Below, in pieces: positions 25,533 through 35,199 of a stretch of DNA of 64,000 nucleotides; position 1 is the stretch's first letter; each line of letters starts with the position of its first letter. A program made the translations under genes and the position numbers. Source of the stretch: Nocardiopsis sinuspersici (GTDB lineage Bacteria; Actinomycetota; Actinomycetes; Streptosporangiales; Streptosporangiaceae). The notes under the pieces were generated by a model. The model had not been told where the DNA came from. It saw only the letters and a list, made by a program, of their open reading frames with translations, and made no database searches. The DNA lies in the NCBI GenBank assembly GCA_008638415.1, contig VWVT01000012.1:1-64000 (forward strand), in the 5' to 3' direction.

Positions 25533-25637
25533 CCCGAAGGCCAGCCAGCCCGGCGGGAACCGGGCGCACCGCGACCCCGGCCGCACCGGCCGGGGAGCCG
25601 CGCCCGCCCGCCCACAACCGACCATGAGCGTGGAACC

Positions 25638-26720
25638 GTGAGCTTCACCCTGAACGACCTGCCCCTACGCGACGACCTGCGCGGCCGCTCGCCCTACGGC
25701 GCGCCACAGCTGGACGTCCCGGTGGTGCTCAACACCAACGAGAACCCGCACCCGCCCTCGCCGCGCCTGGCCAAGGCCCTGGCCGACGCGGTCGCCGACA
25801 CCGCCCTGGGGCTCAACCGCTACCCCGACCGGGACGCGGTCCGCCTGCGCGAGGGCCTGGCCGCCTACCTCGGCCACGGCCTGACCACCGACCAGGTGTG
25901 GGCCGCCAACGGCTCCAACGAGGTCCTCCAGCAGATCCTCCAGGCCTTCGGCGGACCCGGACGCGTCGCGATGGGCTTCGAGCCGTCCTACTCGATGCAC
26001 CCGATCCTCTCCCGGGGCACCGGCACCGCCTGGGTGCCCGTACCGCGCGACGCCGACTTCCGTGTCGACGTGGAGGCGGCCCTCACCGCGATCGCCGAGC
26101 ACCGGCCCAGCGTCGTCTTCCTCACCTCGCCCAACAACCCCACCGGCACGGTCCTGGAACCGGCCGACATCGAGCGCCTCGTCCGGGCTGCCCCGGGGGT
26201 CGTGGTCGTGGACGAGGCCTACGCCGAGTTCCGCCGCGAGGGCAGGCCCAGCGCCCTGAGCCTGCTGCCCGACCACCCCACGCTGATCGTCTCGCGCACC
26301 ATGTCCAAGGCCTTCGCCCTGGCCGGGGCGCGCGTGGGCTACCTGGCCGCCCACCCGGCCGTGGTCGACGCCCTCCAACTGGTCCGCCTGCCCTACCACC
26401 TGTCCGCCGTCACCCAGACCGTCGCGCTCGTCGCGCTCGACCACGCCGACGAACTCCTCGCCGCCGTCGCCGAGCTGCGCGCCGAACGCGACTCCCTGGT
26501 CGCCTGGCTGCGCGGACGGGGCTTCTCCGTCGCCGACTCCGACGCCAACTTCGTCATGTTCGGCGAGTTCGAGGACCGCACCCGGGTGTGGCGGGACATG
26601 CTCGGCCAGCAGGTCCTCATCCGCGAGACCGGACCGCCCGGCTGGCTGCGCGTCACCGTCGGCACCTCCGCCGAGATGGACGCCTTCCGGCGGGCCCTGC
26701 TCCACGCCACCGGGCGCTGA
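25638..26720 (+). CDS. hisC: Histidinol-phosphate aminotransferase
   Basis: PLP enzyme converting imidazoleacetol-phosphate to histidinol-phosphate. 360 residues, fold-type [12 protein letters not shown] near the start, [18 protein letters not shown] and [18 protein letters not shown] with the PLP Lys in MSKAF. Full length. The GTG at 25638 overlaps the stop of a 5-codon ATG frame (25624-25641), which may be accidental. 105 bases after hisD in the same operon. Confidence 0.96.
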   Translation: MSFTLNDLPLRDDLRGRSPYGAPQLDVPVVLNTNENPHPPSPRLAKALADAVADTALGLNRYPDRDAVRLREGLAAYLGHGLTTDQVWAANGSNEVLQQILQAFGGPGRVAMGFEPSYSMHPILSRGTGTAWVPVPRDADFRVDVEAALTAIAEHRPSVVFLTSPNNPTGTVLEPADIERLVRAAPGVVVVDEAYAEFRREGRPSALSLLPDHPTLIVSRTMSKAFALAGARVGYLAAHPAVVDALQLVRLPYHLSAVTQTVALVALDHADELLAAVAELRAERDSLVAWLRGRGFSVADSDANFVMFGEFEDRTRVWRDMLGQQVLIRETGPPGWLRVTVGTSAEMDAFRRALLHATGR

Positions 26721-26818
26721 GCGGCGGACCGCCGGCCGCGGTCCGCCACCGGGACCGGCCGCGGACCCGCCCCGCACCCGCCCGGCGACAACCACACCAC
26801 CGAGAGAGTGAGGCCCCC

Positions 26819-27412
26819 ATGAGCCGCACCGGACGCGTCGAACGCGCCACCAAGGAAACCAAGGTCCTGGTCGAGATCGACCTGGACGGCACCGGCGTCG
26901 CCGACGTCTCCACCGGCGTCGGCTTCTTCGACCACATGCTCGACCAGCTCTCCAAGCACGGCCTGTTCGACCTGACCGTGCGCACCGAGGGCGACCTGCA
27001 CATCGACTCCCACCACACCATGGAGGACACCGCCCTGGCCCTGGGCGCCGCCTTCCGCGAGGCCCTGGGAGACAAGCGCGGCATCCGCCGGTTCGCCGAC
27101 GTCAAGGTGCCCCTGGACGAGGCCCTGGCCGAGGTGACCGTCGACGTCTCCGGACGCCCCTACCTGGTGCACAGCGAGCCCGAGGGCATGGCCCCGGTGA
27201 TCGGCCGCGACTACGACACCACCATGACCCGCCACATCCTGGAGTCGTTCGTGGCCCAGGCCCGCGTGGCCCTGCACGTCCACGTGCCCTACGGCCGCAA
27301 CGCCCACCACATCGTCGAGTGCCAGTTCAAGGCGCTGGCCCGCGCCCTGCGCGCCGCCACCGAGAACGACCCCCGCGTCAGCGGAATCCCCTCGACCAAG
27401 GGCGCGCTGTAG
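26819..27412 (+). CDS. hisB: Imidazoleglycerol-phosphate dehydratase
   Basis: Mn-dependent dehydration of IGP to imidazoleacetol-phosphate. 197 residues with the two metal-binding repeats of the family: [13 protein letters not shown] and [14 protein letters not shown] in the first half, RHILESF and [25 protein letters not shown] in the second. Monofunctional IGPD, without the phosphatase domain of enteric HisB. Its stop is immediately followed by the ATG of the 53-residue membrane protein (27413). Confidence 0.97.
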   Translation: MSRTGRVERATKETKVLVEIDLDGTGVADVSTGVGFFDHMLDQLSKHGLFDLTVRTEGDLHIDSHHTMEDTALALGAAFREALGDKRGIRRFADVKVPLDEALAEVTVDVSGRPYLVHSEPEGMAPVIGRDYDTTMTRHILESFVAQARVALHVHVPYGRNAHHIVECQFKALARALRAATENDPRVSGIPSTKGAL

Positions 27413-27574
27413 ATGGACACCGACCTGTGGGGCATACTCCTCGTCGTGCTGGGAGGCTTCCTCGCCGGAGGCGCCTACACGGTGTGGAGGGCCAACCGGA
27501 CCATCGCCGTCGCCCTGGGCGCGTGCGCGGTGCTCGCGGTGGCCTCCGGTGTGCTCCGACTGGGCTACTTCTAA
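27413..27574 (+). CDS. 53-residue membrane protein inside the his operon
   Basis: Begins at the base after the hisB stop and ends 16 bases before hisH. It starts [20 protein letters not shown], has a short YTVWRANRT loop, and a second hydrophobic segment [23 protein letters not shown] to the end: two predicted membrane helices in a hairpin. The tight coupling implies co-translation with hisB. A small membrane protein at this position is, to my recollection, also seen in other actinomycete his operons. Function unknown; possibly a membrane anchor or transport aid for the pathway. Confidence 0.8.
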   Translation: MDTDLWGILLVVLGGFLAGGAYTVWRANRTIAVALGACAVLAVASGVLRLGYF

Positions 27575-27590
27575 GAGGAAGGGCAGCTTC

Positions 27591-28250
27591 ATGGCCTCAC
27601 GTGTGGTCGTCTTCGACTACGGCTCCGGCAACCTGCGCTCGGCGCAGCGCGCCATGGAGCGCACCGGCGCCGACGTCACCGTCACCTCCGACCCGCACGC
27701 CGCCCTGGACGCCGACGGCCTCCTCGTCCCGGGCGTGGGCGCCTTCAGCGCCTGCATGACCAGCCTCAGAGCCGCGGGCGGCGACCGGATCATCGGCAGA
27801 CGCGTGGCCGGGGGCCGCCCGGTCCTGGGCATCTGCGTGGGCATGCAGGTGCTCTTCGACCGGGGGGTGGAGAGCGCGGACCCGGGCGCCGGAGCCGAGG
27901 CCGAGGTGACCGGGGGCTGCGGCGAGTGGCCCGGCACCGTGGACCGCCTGCGCGCGCCCATCGTGCCGCACATGGGCTGGAACACCGTCCGCCCGCCCGA
28001 GGACACCCGGCTCTTCGCCGGGATCGGTCCGCGGGAGCGCTTCTACTTCGTGCACTCCTACGCCGTACGCGAGTGGGAGTTCACCTCCGCCAACGAGCGC
28101 ATCCCCGCGCCGAAGGTGACCTGGTCCGAGCACGGCGAGCCGTTCGTGGCCGCCGTCGAGAACGGGCCCCTGTGGGCCACCCAGTTCCACCCGGAGAAGT
28201 CCGGCGACGCGGGCGCCCGCGTCCTGGCCAACTGGGTCGACACCCTCTAG
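27591..28250 (+). CDS. hisH: Imidazole glycerol phosphate synthase, glutaminase subunit
   Basis: Class-I glutamine amidotransferase that feeds ammonia to HisF. 219 residues: [17 protein letters not shown] start, oxyanion strand [10 protein letters not shown], nucleophile Cys in [10 protein letters not shown], and the catalytic His/Glu in [19 protein letters not shown] precedes ATG 27591, so that start is preferred to the longer frame. Acts as a heterodimer with the product at 29071. Confidence 0.96.
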   Translation: MASRVVVFDYGSGNLRSAQRAMERTGADVTVTSDPHAALDADGLLVPGVGAFSACMTSLRAAGGDRIIGRRVAGGRPVLGICVGMQVLFDRGVESADPGAGAEAEVTGGCGEWPGTVDRLRAPIVPHMGWNTVRPPEDTRLFAGIGPRERFYFVHSYAVREWEFTSANERIPAPKVTWSEHGEPFVAAVENGPLWATQFHPEKSGDAGARVLANWVDTL

Positions 28251-28312
28251 GGAGCGCCGGCCCGTCCGCCGAGCCTCCGACCGACCTCCGCCCGACCGAA
28301 ACGAGAAGGACC

Positions 28313-29074
28313 ATGACCGGCGAGACCACCACCCCCGTACTCGAACTGCTGCCCGCCGTGGACGTGGCCGGAGGCCAGGCCGTCCAGCTCGTCCAGGGAA
28401 GGGCGGGCTCGGGCGGGCAGTACGGCGACCCCTTCGAGGCGGCCACGGCCTGGCAGGACGCCGGCGCGGAGTGGATCCACCTGGTGGACCTGGACGCCGC
28501 CTTCGGCCGCGGCCACAACCGCGGCCTGCTGCGCGACATCGTCGGACGCCTCGACGTGAAGGTGGAGATGTCCGGCGGCATCCGCGACGACGAGTCGCTG
28601 GCCGCCGCCCTGTCCACCGGCTGCGAACGGGTCAACATCGGCACCGCCGCCCTGGAGAACCCCGAGTGGTGCGCCAAGATCATCGCCGAGCACGGCGACC
28701 GGATCGCGATCGGCCTGGACGTGCGCGGCACGACCCTGGCCGCGCGCGGCTGGACCCGCGAGGGCGGGGACCTGTTCCAGACGCTGGAGCGCCTGGAGTC
28801 GCAGGGCTGCGCCCGCTACGTCGTCACCGACGTCAACAAGGACGGCACCCTCAAGGGCCCCAACCTGGACCTGCTGCGCACCGTGTGCGAGCGCACCGAC
28901 AAGCCGGTGGTGGCCAGCGGCGGCGTGTCCAGCCTGGAGGACCTGCGGGCGATCGCCACGCTGGTGCCGCTGGGCGTGGAGGGCGCCATCATGGGCACCG
29001 CCCTGTACGAGGGCGCCTTCACACTGCGGGACGCCCTGGCCGTGGTGCGCGAGACGGGGAGGACGGACCAGTGA
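28313..29074 (+). CDS. priA: Bifunctional HisA/TrpF isomerase
   Basis: (beta/alpha)8 isomerase acting on ProFAR in histidine synthesis and, in actinobacteria, on PRA in tryptophan synthesis. 253 residues: [18 protein letters not shown] (catalytic Asp), [40 protein letters not shown] (second catalytic Asp), VVASGGVSS. No separate trpF occurs in the trp genes of this window, which fits the dual role. AGAAGGA precedes ATG 28313. Its stop overlaps the hisF GTG by four bases. Confidence 0.94.
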   Translation: MTGETTTPVLELLPAVDVAGGQAVQLVQGRAGSGGQYGDPFEAATAWQDAGAEWIHLVDLDAAFGRGHNRGLLRDIVGRLDVKVEMSGGIRDDESLAAALSTGCERVNIGTAALENPEWCAKIIAEHGDRIAIGLDVRGTTLAARGWTREGGDLFQTLERLESQGCARYVVTDVNKDGTLKGPNLDLLRTVCERTDKPVVASGGVSSLEDLRAIATLVPLGVEGAIMGTALYEGAFTLRDALAVVRETGRTDQ

Positions 29075-29844
29075 GCGTCGCGGTACGCGTCATTCCCTGC
29101 CTGGACGTGGACGCCGGGCGGGTGGTCAAGGGCGTCAACTTCGAGAACCTGCGCGACGCGGGCGACCCGGTGGAGCTGGCGGGCACCTACGACGCCGACG
29201 GCGCCGACGAGCTCACCTTCCTGGACGTCACCGCCTCCAGCGGCGACCGGGAGACCACCTACGACGTGGTGCGCCGCACCGCCGACCAGGTGTTCATCCC
29301 GCTGACCGTGGGCGGCGGCGTGCGCACCACGGACGACGTGAACAGGCTGCTGCGCGCGGGTGCGGACAAGGTGGGCGTGAACACCGCCGCGATCGCCCGC
29401 CCCGAACTCATCGGGGAGATCGCCGAGCGCTTCGGACGCCAGGTGCTGGTGCTCTCCGCCGACGTGCGCAGGGTGCGGCCGGACGGACGGCCGACACCGA
29501 GCGGATTCGAGGTCACCACCCACGGCGGGCGCCGGGGCACCGGGACCGACGCCCTGGAGTGGTGCGAGCGCGCCGCCGAGCTGGGCGCGGGGGAGATCCT
29601 GCTCAACTCGATGGACGCCGACGGCACCAAGGCGGGCTTCGACCTGGAGCTGATCGGGGCGGTACGCGCCCGTGTGGAGCTGCCGCTGATCGCCTCCGGC
29701 GGCGCGGGAGCCGTGGAGCACTTCGCCCCGGCGGTGGAGGCGGGCGCGGACGCGGTGCTGGCCGCGACGGTCTTCCACTTCGGCGAGTTCACCATCGCCG
29801 ACGTCAAGAAGAGCCTGCGCGAGGCGGGCCACCCGGTCCGCTAG
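29071..29844 (+). CDS. hisF: Imidazole glycerol phosphate synthase, cyclase subunit
   Basis: Uses ammonia from HisH to form IGP and AICAR from PRFAR. 257 residues, (beta/alpha)8: [18 protein letters not shown] with catalytic Asp, [38 protein letters not shown] with the second catalytic Asp, and [14 protein letters not shown] 29071 overlaps the priA stop. Last gene of the operon; a long palindrome lies 177 bases downstream. Confidence 0.96.
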   Translation: MSVAVRVIPCLDVDAGRVVKGVNFENLRDAGDPVELAGTYDADGADELTFLDVTASSGDRETTYDVVRRTADQVFIPLTVGGGVRTTDDVNRLLRAGADKVGVNTAAIARPELIGEIAERFGRQVLVLSADVRRVRPDGRPTPSGFEVTTHGGRRGTGTDALEWCERAAELGAGEILLNSMDADGTKAGFDLELIGAVRARVELPLIASGGAGAVEHFAPAVEAGADAVLAATVFHFGEFTIADVKKSLREAGHPVR

Positions 29845-30265
29845 GGCCCGCGCCTCCCACGGGCCTCGGCCCCAGGGGCCGATCCGGGTGCCCACGGGGT
29901 TCCGGAGGCGCCGGACGCGGGTTCGCGGGAGAACGGGCCGACCCGCCGCAGGCACCGGGGGCTCCCGTTCCCGGGACGCCCGAACGCGGGCCGAGGCGAG
30001 GCGCAGGCCCGAAGAGCACCGTGGCCTCCGGGGACGGGACCCGTCCCCGGAGGCCACGCGCGTGCCCGGGGCCGCTCGGCGCGGTTCCCACGCACCGGCC
30101 ACCGAAGCGGTTGGCGGGCACAGCCGCGAAGGAGGCCAGAGGATAGGGAAGTGTGTCCTTTCAGTGGTATCGGCTTCCGTTTTGTAAACGTGATGCGCGT
30201 CTCACACATCCAACCCTGTGTGGCACGCCCACCACGCGGATCGCATACGGCGAAAGGACGACCCC
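29845..30265 (+). other. 421-bp intergenic region after hisF
   Basis: Holds the 18-bp-stem hairpin at 30021-30057 and, just before the next gene, a less GC-rich stretch (30165-30200) that probably contains its promoter. No gene seen. Confidence 0.6.
30021..30057. terminator. 18-bp stem hairpin ending the his operon
   Basis: 30021-30038 is the exact reverse complement of 30040-30057, with one base at the centre. Very stable, no T-run. Confidence 0.7.
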
Positions 30266-30847
30266 ATGTCCACCACGATCAGGCGGAGCGCCTCCCTGCT
30301 CGCGGCCACCGCCCTGGCCACGGTGACCGCCCTGGCCACCGCACCTCCCGCCCTCGCGGACGACCTCGACCAGACCTCTCCCGAGACCCTCGCCGCCATC
30401 GAGTCCCAGGTGTGGCCCGAGTACACCGTCGGTGACGTCGACATCGACGTCTACGCCGCGAAGATGCTCCTCACCTACGGGGAGATCAACCCGGGCGAGC
30501 TGGACCCGGAGTTCGACCAGGAGCTCCACGACACCCTCGTCACCTACCAGGAGGCCTTCGGCCTGCACGACGACGGCGACCTCAACCCCGACACCTGGGA
30601 GAACTTCCAGGAGTCCGTCTTCGGCCAGCACCAGTTCCACCGAGGCGACCGGGGGCCGGTCGTGACCATGATCCAGCGCGAGCTCAACGCCAAGTTCGAC
30701 GCCGGCCTCGCCGCCGACGGCGTCTACGGCCCCAGGACCGAACAGGCCGTGCGCGAGGCCCAGGAGTTCTTCGGCATCGGCGTCGACGGCGTCTTCGGCC
30801 CCGTCTCCTTCCACGCCGTGATCAGCTACCAGGACTACGCCCGTTGA
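30266..30847 (+). CDS. Secreted peptidoglycan-binding-domain protein
   Basis: 193 residues; signal peptide about 1-31 (ending PPALADD). The region 60-115 resembles a first degenerate helical repeat (ELDPEFDQELHDTLVTYQEAFGL, DGDLNPDTWENFQ). The C-terminal 65 residues form a PG_binding_1 domain: HRGDRGPVVTMIQRELN, DGVYGPRTEQAVREAQ, DGVFGPVSFHAVI. No catalytic domain. Likely exported to the cell wall. CGAAAGGACG is the SD before ATG 30266. Single gene; role unknown beyond wall binding. Confidence 0.88.
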   Translation: MSTTIRRSASLLAATALATVTALATAPPALADDLDQTSPETLAAIESQVWPEYTVGDVDIDVYAAKMLLTYGEINPGELDPEFDQELHDTLVTYQEAFGLHDDGDLNPDTWENFQESVFGQHQFHRGDRGPVVTMIQRELNAKFDAGLAADGVYGPRTEQAVREAQEFFGIGVDGVFGPVSFHAVISYQDYAR

Positions 30848-31163
30848 CCGGGCCCCCACCCGTCGGCCACCGCCGCGCCCGGTGTCCGGACCCCCGTGGC
30901 CCGGACACCGCCGCTCGTCCGCCCCGTCCCCGTCCACGTGTCCACCCGCCTTTCTGACCGGAACCGGCCCTGCCACGCCCCGGAACTGGACGGAATAGCC
31001 CTGTCGCGTCCGGCGCTGAAACAATCTGGTGGAACCTGTCGGTACCGCTGGATAGGTTGACACGGCACGCGCACTCCACGGCCCCTCGGCATGCCCGGGG
31101 GCCGCCGTGCGTCTGTCGGGCTGCGCCGGGCCCGCCCCGGCCAGAGAAGAGAACGGGGAGCGC
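30848..31163. other. 316-bp intergenic region before the ABC genes
   Basis: Contains the hairpin at 30880-30910 and a moderate-GC stretch near 31015-31062 that likely holds the ABC promoter (TAGGTT at 31053-31058 is a possible -10). No gene seen. Confidence 0.5.
30880..30910 (+). terminator. Hairpin after the peptidoglycan-binding gene
   Basis: CGGTGTCCGG (30880-30889) pairs with 30901-30910, loop 11, 33 bases past the stop. Confidence 0.6.
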
Positions 31164-33185
31164 ATGGCGCAGGGCACGAGTACCAGGGACCCGGAAACGG
31201 AAGGGGGCACGGCCCCACCCGGAACCGGAGAGGGCGGCGGGGACGCCGAACCCCGGAAACGGCCCCGTGCGGACGCGCACACCGGCGTCTTCGGCCGGGG
31301 GATGCGCGTGCTGGGGACCGCCATCCGCACCGAGCCGTGGATCTTCCTCGTCGCCGTCGTCGGCGCCATGCTCCACGCCGCCGTCAACGTCGGCTCCGCC
31401 TCCGTGCTCGGCTACCTCACCGACACCACCATCCTCCCCGCCTTCGAGCGGGGGACCACCACCGCGGCCGCCCTCACCACCGCCGCGGCACTGCTCATGG
31501 CGGTCGGGCTCGGCAAGGCCACCGGCATCGCCATGCGCCGCATGCTCGCCGCGCTCATGCAGTTCCGCATGCAGGCCCGCTACCGGCGCGCCGTCGCCCG
31601 CAAGTACCTCGGCCTTCCCCTGTCCTGGCACCACCGCCACCCCACCGGACAACTGCTGTCCAACGCCAACTCCGACGTCGAGGCCGCCTGGCAGCCCCTC
31701 GCACCGCTGCCCATGGCGGTCGGCAGCGTCTTCATGCTGGTCATCGCCGCCGTCGCCATGGTCACCACCGACCCGGTGCTCGCCATGGTCGCCTTCGTCG
31801 TCTTCCCCGTCCTGGCCGTCGCCAACGTCGTCTTCCAGCGCCGCGTCTCGCCCATGGCCTCCCGCGCCCAGGCCCTGCGCGGCGAGGTCAGCGGCGTCGC
31901 CCACGAGTCCTTCGACGGCGCCCTGGTCGTCAAGACCCTCGGCCGCGAGGACACCGAGACCGAACGCTTCACCCACGCCGCCCACCGCCTGCGCGACGCG
32001 CTCATCCAGGTCGGCCGGATGCGCTCGATGTTCGACCCCGTCATGGAGGCGCTGCCCAACTTCGGCGTGCTCGCCGTCCTGCTCCTGGGCATGTGGCGGC
32101 TGTCCACCGGTGACATCGACCCCGGCGGCCTCGTGCAGATCGCCTACCTGTTCACCCTGCTGGCCCTGCCCATCCGCTCCTTCGGGTGGATCCTCGGCGA
32201 CCTGCCCCGCAGCGTCGTGGGCTGGGACCGCGTCCAGTCCGTCCTGAAGTCGGGCGGCGCCATGGAGTACGGCACCCGGACCCTGGAGGACACCCCGACC
32301 GGCATCGCCCTGCGCGCCCGAGGCGTCACCTTCTCCTACGCCGACTCCTACGACGCCGACGGCGACGGCGGACGCGACCTCATGGACGAGGACCCCGACG
32401 CCGCCCGCGCCACCGTCCTCAACGGCGTGGACCTGGACATCGCCCCCGGGCGCACCGTCGCCCTGGTCGGCCCCACCGGAGCGGGCAAGTCCACACTCAC
32501 CACCGTGCTCATGCGCCTGGTCGACGCCGACTCGGGCACCGTCACCCTCGACGGAGTCGACGTGCGCGACCTGGAACGTGACCAGATCCCCCGGCACGCC
32601 GCCCTGGTGCCCCAGGGCACCTTCGTGTTCGAGGACAGCGTCCGCGAGAACATCACCCTGGGCGCCGACATCGACGACGACCAGGTCTGGGCCGCCCTGC
32701 GCCTGGCCCGCGCCGACGGCTTCGTCGGCGAGCTGGAGGGCGGGCTCGACGCCCGGCTCGGGGAGAAGGGCACCACCCTGTCCGGCGGCCAGCGCCAGCG
32801 CCTGGCCCTGGCCCGCGCCATCGTGCGCCGCCCCCGGCTGCTCATCATGGACGACGCCACCTCCGCCGTCGACCCGCAGATCGAGGCGCGGATCCTCGCC
32901 GGCCTGCGCGAACGCGACGACGCCGCCACCGTGGTCGTGGTGGCCTACCGGCGCGCCACCATCGAACTCGCCGACGAGGTCGTCTACATGGAACGGGGGC
33001 GCGTCCTGGCCCGCGGCACCCACGACGAACTGCTCACCACCTCGCCCGGCTACACCAGGCTCGTCACCGCCTACGAGCGCGCCTCCGCCGAGAACGAGTC
33101 CGAGTACGCGGCCGTCCCCGAGGAGCCCGGACCACCCGAGCCCGCCCGACGCGGCGACGACACCACCGAGGAGACCAGCCGATGA
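31164..33185 (+). CDS. ABC exporter half, degenerate ATPase site
   Basis: 673 residues: disordered N-terminus (about 1-45), six-helix exporter domain (about 55-350) and NBD. Walker A GPTGAGKS at 436-443, a normal signature LSGGQRQ at about 539. Walker B ends MDDATSAVD, with Asp564 where the catalytic Glu normally is, and the switch His is Tyr595 (VAYRRA). An acidic insert DADGDGGRDLMDEDPDAA precedes the core strand. These changes mark the non-hydrolysing half of a heterodimer. The gene overlaps the next half-transporter by four bases. Substrate unknown; the family exports lipids, peptides or drugs. Confidence 0.92.
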   Translation: MAQGTSTRDPETEGGTAPPGTGEGGGDAEPRKRPRADAHTGVFGRGMRVLGTAIRTEPWIFLVAVVGAMLHAAVNVGSASVLGYLTDTTILPAFERGTTTAAALTTAAALLMAVGLGKATGIAMRRMLAALMQFRMQARYRRAVARKYLGLPLSWHHRHPTGQLLSNANSDVEAAWQPLAPLPMAVGSVFMLVIAAVAMVTTDPVLAMVAFVVFPVLAVANVVFQRRVSPMASRAQALRGEVSGVAHESFDGALVVKTLGREDTETERFTHAAHRLRDALIQVGRMRSMFDPVMEALPNFGVLAVLLLGMWRLSTGDIDPGGLVQIAYLFTLLALPIRSFGWILGDLPRSVVGWDRVQSVLKSGGAMEYGTRTLEDTPTGIALRARGVTFSYADSYDADGDGGRDLMDEDPDAARATVLNGVDLDIAPGRTVALVGPTGAGKSTLTTVLMRLVDADSGTVTLDGVDVRDLERDQIPRHAALVPQGTFVFEDSVRENITLGADIDDDQVWAALRLARADGFVGELEGGLDARLGEKGTTLSGGQRQRLALARAIVRRPRLLIMDDATSAVDPQIEARILAGLRERDDAATVVVVAYRRATIELADEVVYMERGRVLARGTHDELLTTSPGYTRLVTAYERASAENESEYAAVPEEPGPPEPARRGDDTTEETSR

Positions 33186-35038
33186 GCGCACCCGCCCGGA
33201 CACGCGCCGACCAGCGGCCCGACCCCGGAGCGCGGCAGGAGCGTGAGGACGGCGCCGCCGACCCGGTCCTGTTCCTGCACCGCTCCTCCGAGGGCGCGAT
33301 GGACACGCTCAGGCGCGGCCTCAGGCTCTCCCCGGAGTTCGCACGGGGACTGTGGCTCACACTGGCCTTCGCGGTCGTGGCCACCGCGGGCAAGGTCATC
33401 GTGCCCGTCGCCGTCCAACAGATCATCGACAACGGACTCACCGGGAACGACGGCCCCGACCTGGACTTCGTCACCCGCATGGTGACCGTCTGCGCCGCCC
33501 TGCTCGTGGTCACCATGGTCTGCTCCTACCTGATGAACGTGCGCCTGTACCGGGCCACCGAGTCCGGCCTGGCCACGCTGCGCCGCAAGGCGTTCCGGCA
33601 CGTGCACGACCTGTCCGTGCTCACCCAGAACAGCGAGCGCAAGGGCGCCCTGGTCTCCCGGGTCACCAGCGACGTCGACCAGATCAGCACCTTCATGCAG
33701 TGGGGCGGCATGCTCCTGCTGGTCAGCAGCGGCCAGCTCCTGGTCGCCACCGTCCTGATGGCGGTCTACTCCTGGCAGCTCACCCTCGTGGTGTGGATCT
33801 GCTTCCTGCCGCTGCTGTTCGGCGTGCGCTGGCTCCAGAGGCTGCTGTCCAAGGCCTACCTCAAGGTCCGCGAGAACACCGGCGACATGCTCGGCGTCAT
33901 CGGTGAGACCGTCACGGGCGCCGCCGTCATCCGCGCCCACGGCATCGAGCGGCGCACCGCCGAGCGCATCGACACCACCGTCCTGACCACCCGCCGCTCC
34001 CAGATCCGCGCCCAGCGGCTGTCCGTGGCGGTCTCGCCCTTCGCCGAGATCATCGCGGCCGTCGGCAACACCGCCGTGGTCCTCATCGGCGTCTGGCTCG
34101 GCCTGGGCGGCGACCTGACCGCCGGCCAGCTCATCGCCTTCCTGTTCCTGATGACCCTGTTCATCCAGCCGATGATGATGGCCACCGAGATCTTCAACGA
34201 GGCGCAGAACGCCATCGCGGGCTGGCGCCGCGTCCTGGGCGTGCTCGACACCGTCCCCGACATCGCCGACCCCGGTGAGGCGGGCCGTGAGCTGCCGCGC
34301 GGACCGGTCCGGGTCTCCTTCGAGGAGGTCACCTACTCCTACCCCGAGGGCCCCGTCGTCCTGGACGACGTCAGCGTCGAGGTCACCCCCGGCACCCGGT
34401 TGGCCGTGGTGGGGGAGACCGGCTCGGGCAAGACCACCTTCGTCAAGCTGCTCACCCGCCTGATGGACCCCGACGAGGGCACCGTCCGGCTCGACGGCGT
34501 CGACCTGCGCGAGGTGGCCTTCTCCTCCCTGCGCGGCCGGGTGGTCATGGTCCCGCAGGAGGGCTTCCTCTTCGACAGCTCCCTGGGCGACAACATCCGC
34601 TTCGCCCGACCCGAGAGCACCGACGCCGAACTGGAGGCGGCCATCACCGAACTGGGGCTGTCGGACTGGCTCGACGGCCTCGCGCACGGGCTGGACACCC
34701 CGGTGGGCCAGCGCGGCGAGTCCATGTCGGCGGGGGAGCGGCAACTGGTGGCCCTGGTGCGCGCCTACGTCGCCGACCCGGACCTGCTGGTCCTGGACGA
34801 GGCCACCTCCGCCGTGGACCCGCACACCGAGGTGCGCATCCAGCGCGCCCTGGACCGGCTCACACGGGGACGCACCTCGGTGACCATCGCGCACCGCCTG
34901 TCCACCGCCGAGGCCGCCGACCGGGTGCTCGTCTTCGACGCCGGGCGCATCGCGCAGAGCGGCTCCCACACCGAGCTGGCCGCCCAGCCGGGCGTGTACG
35001 CCGACCTGTACGCCTCCTGGGTGAGCTCCTCGGCCTGA
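33182..35038 (+). CDS. ABC exporter half, catalytic ATPase site
   Basis: 618 residues: six-helix domain (about 55-340) then a canonical NBD. Walker A GETGSGKT 411-418, Walker B LVLDEATSAVD with Glu540, switch His571 in IAHRLST. Its signature is altered to MSAGERQ (about 515). In the heterodimer this altered signature faces the partner's degenerate Walker site, while the partner's intact LSGGQ completes this subunit's active site. That is the expected pairing for asymmetric exporters such as TM287/288. ATG overlaps the upstream stop (ATGA). Confidence 0.93.
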   Translation: MSAPARTRADQRPDPGARQEREDGAADPVLFLHRSSEGAMDTLRRGLRLSPEFARGLWLTLAFAVVATAGKVIVPVAVQQIIDNGLTGNDGPDLDFVTRMVTVCAALLVVTMVCSYLMNVRLYRATESGLATLRRKAFRHVHDLSVLTQNSERKGALVSRVTSDVDQISTFMQWGGMLLLVSSGQLLVATVLMAVYSWQLTLVVWICFLPLLFGVRWLQRLLSKAYLKVRENTGDMLGVIGETVTGAAVIRAHGIERRTAERIDTTVLTTRRSQIRAQRLSVAVSPFAEIIAAVGNTAVVLIGVWLGLGGDLTAGQLIAFLFLMTLFIQPMMMATEIFNEAQNAIAGWRRVLGVLDTVPDIADPGEAGRELPRGPVRVSFEEVTYSYPEGPVVLDDVSVEVTPGTRLAVVGETGSGKTTFVKLLTRLMDPDEGTVRLDGVDLREVAFSSLRGRVVMVPQEGFLFDSSLGDNIRFARPESTDAELEAAITELGLSDWLDGLAHGLDTPVGQRGESMSAGERQLVALVRAYVADPDLLVLDEATSAVDPHTEVRIQRALDRLTRGRTSVTIAHRLSTAEAADRVLVFDAGRIAQSGSHTELAAQPGVYADLYASWVSSSA

Positions 35039-35064
35039 TCGTGCTTGCTATGGGGCTCTGCTCC

Positions 35065-35116
35065 GCCCGCCCGTCGCCCGCCGTCGCCCGTTGGGGGCGC
35101 TGCGCGCCGGGCGGGC
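35065..35116. terminator. Possible weak hairpin between convergent genes
   Basis: GCCCGCCCG (35065-35073) can pair with 35108-35116 across 34 bases, between the ABC stop and the convergent SIS gene. Low confidence. Confidence 0.3.
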
Positions 35117-35199
35117 CACCACCCTCAACGGACGCCACGCGCGGTACTTTCCGGGTTCGGGCGCCCAGTGACGGGTCGGCGGTCATCAGACGGACAGTG

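Noticed and set aside
31057..31062. TTGACA as a -35 box before the ABC genes
   Set aside because: No TANNNT element at the proper distance downstream; the preceding TAGGTT is more likely a -10.
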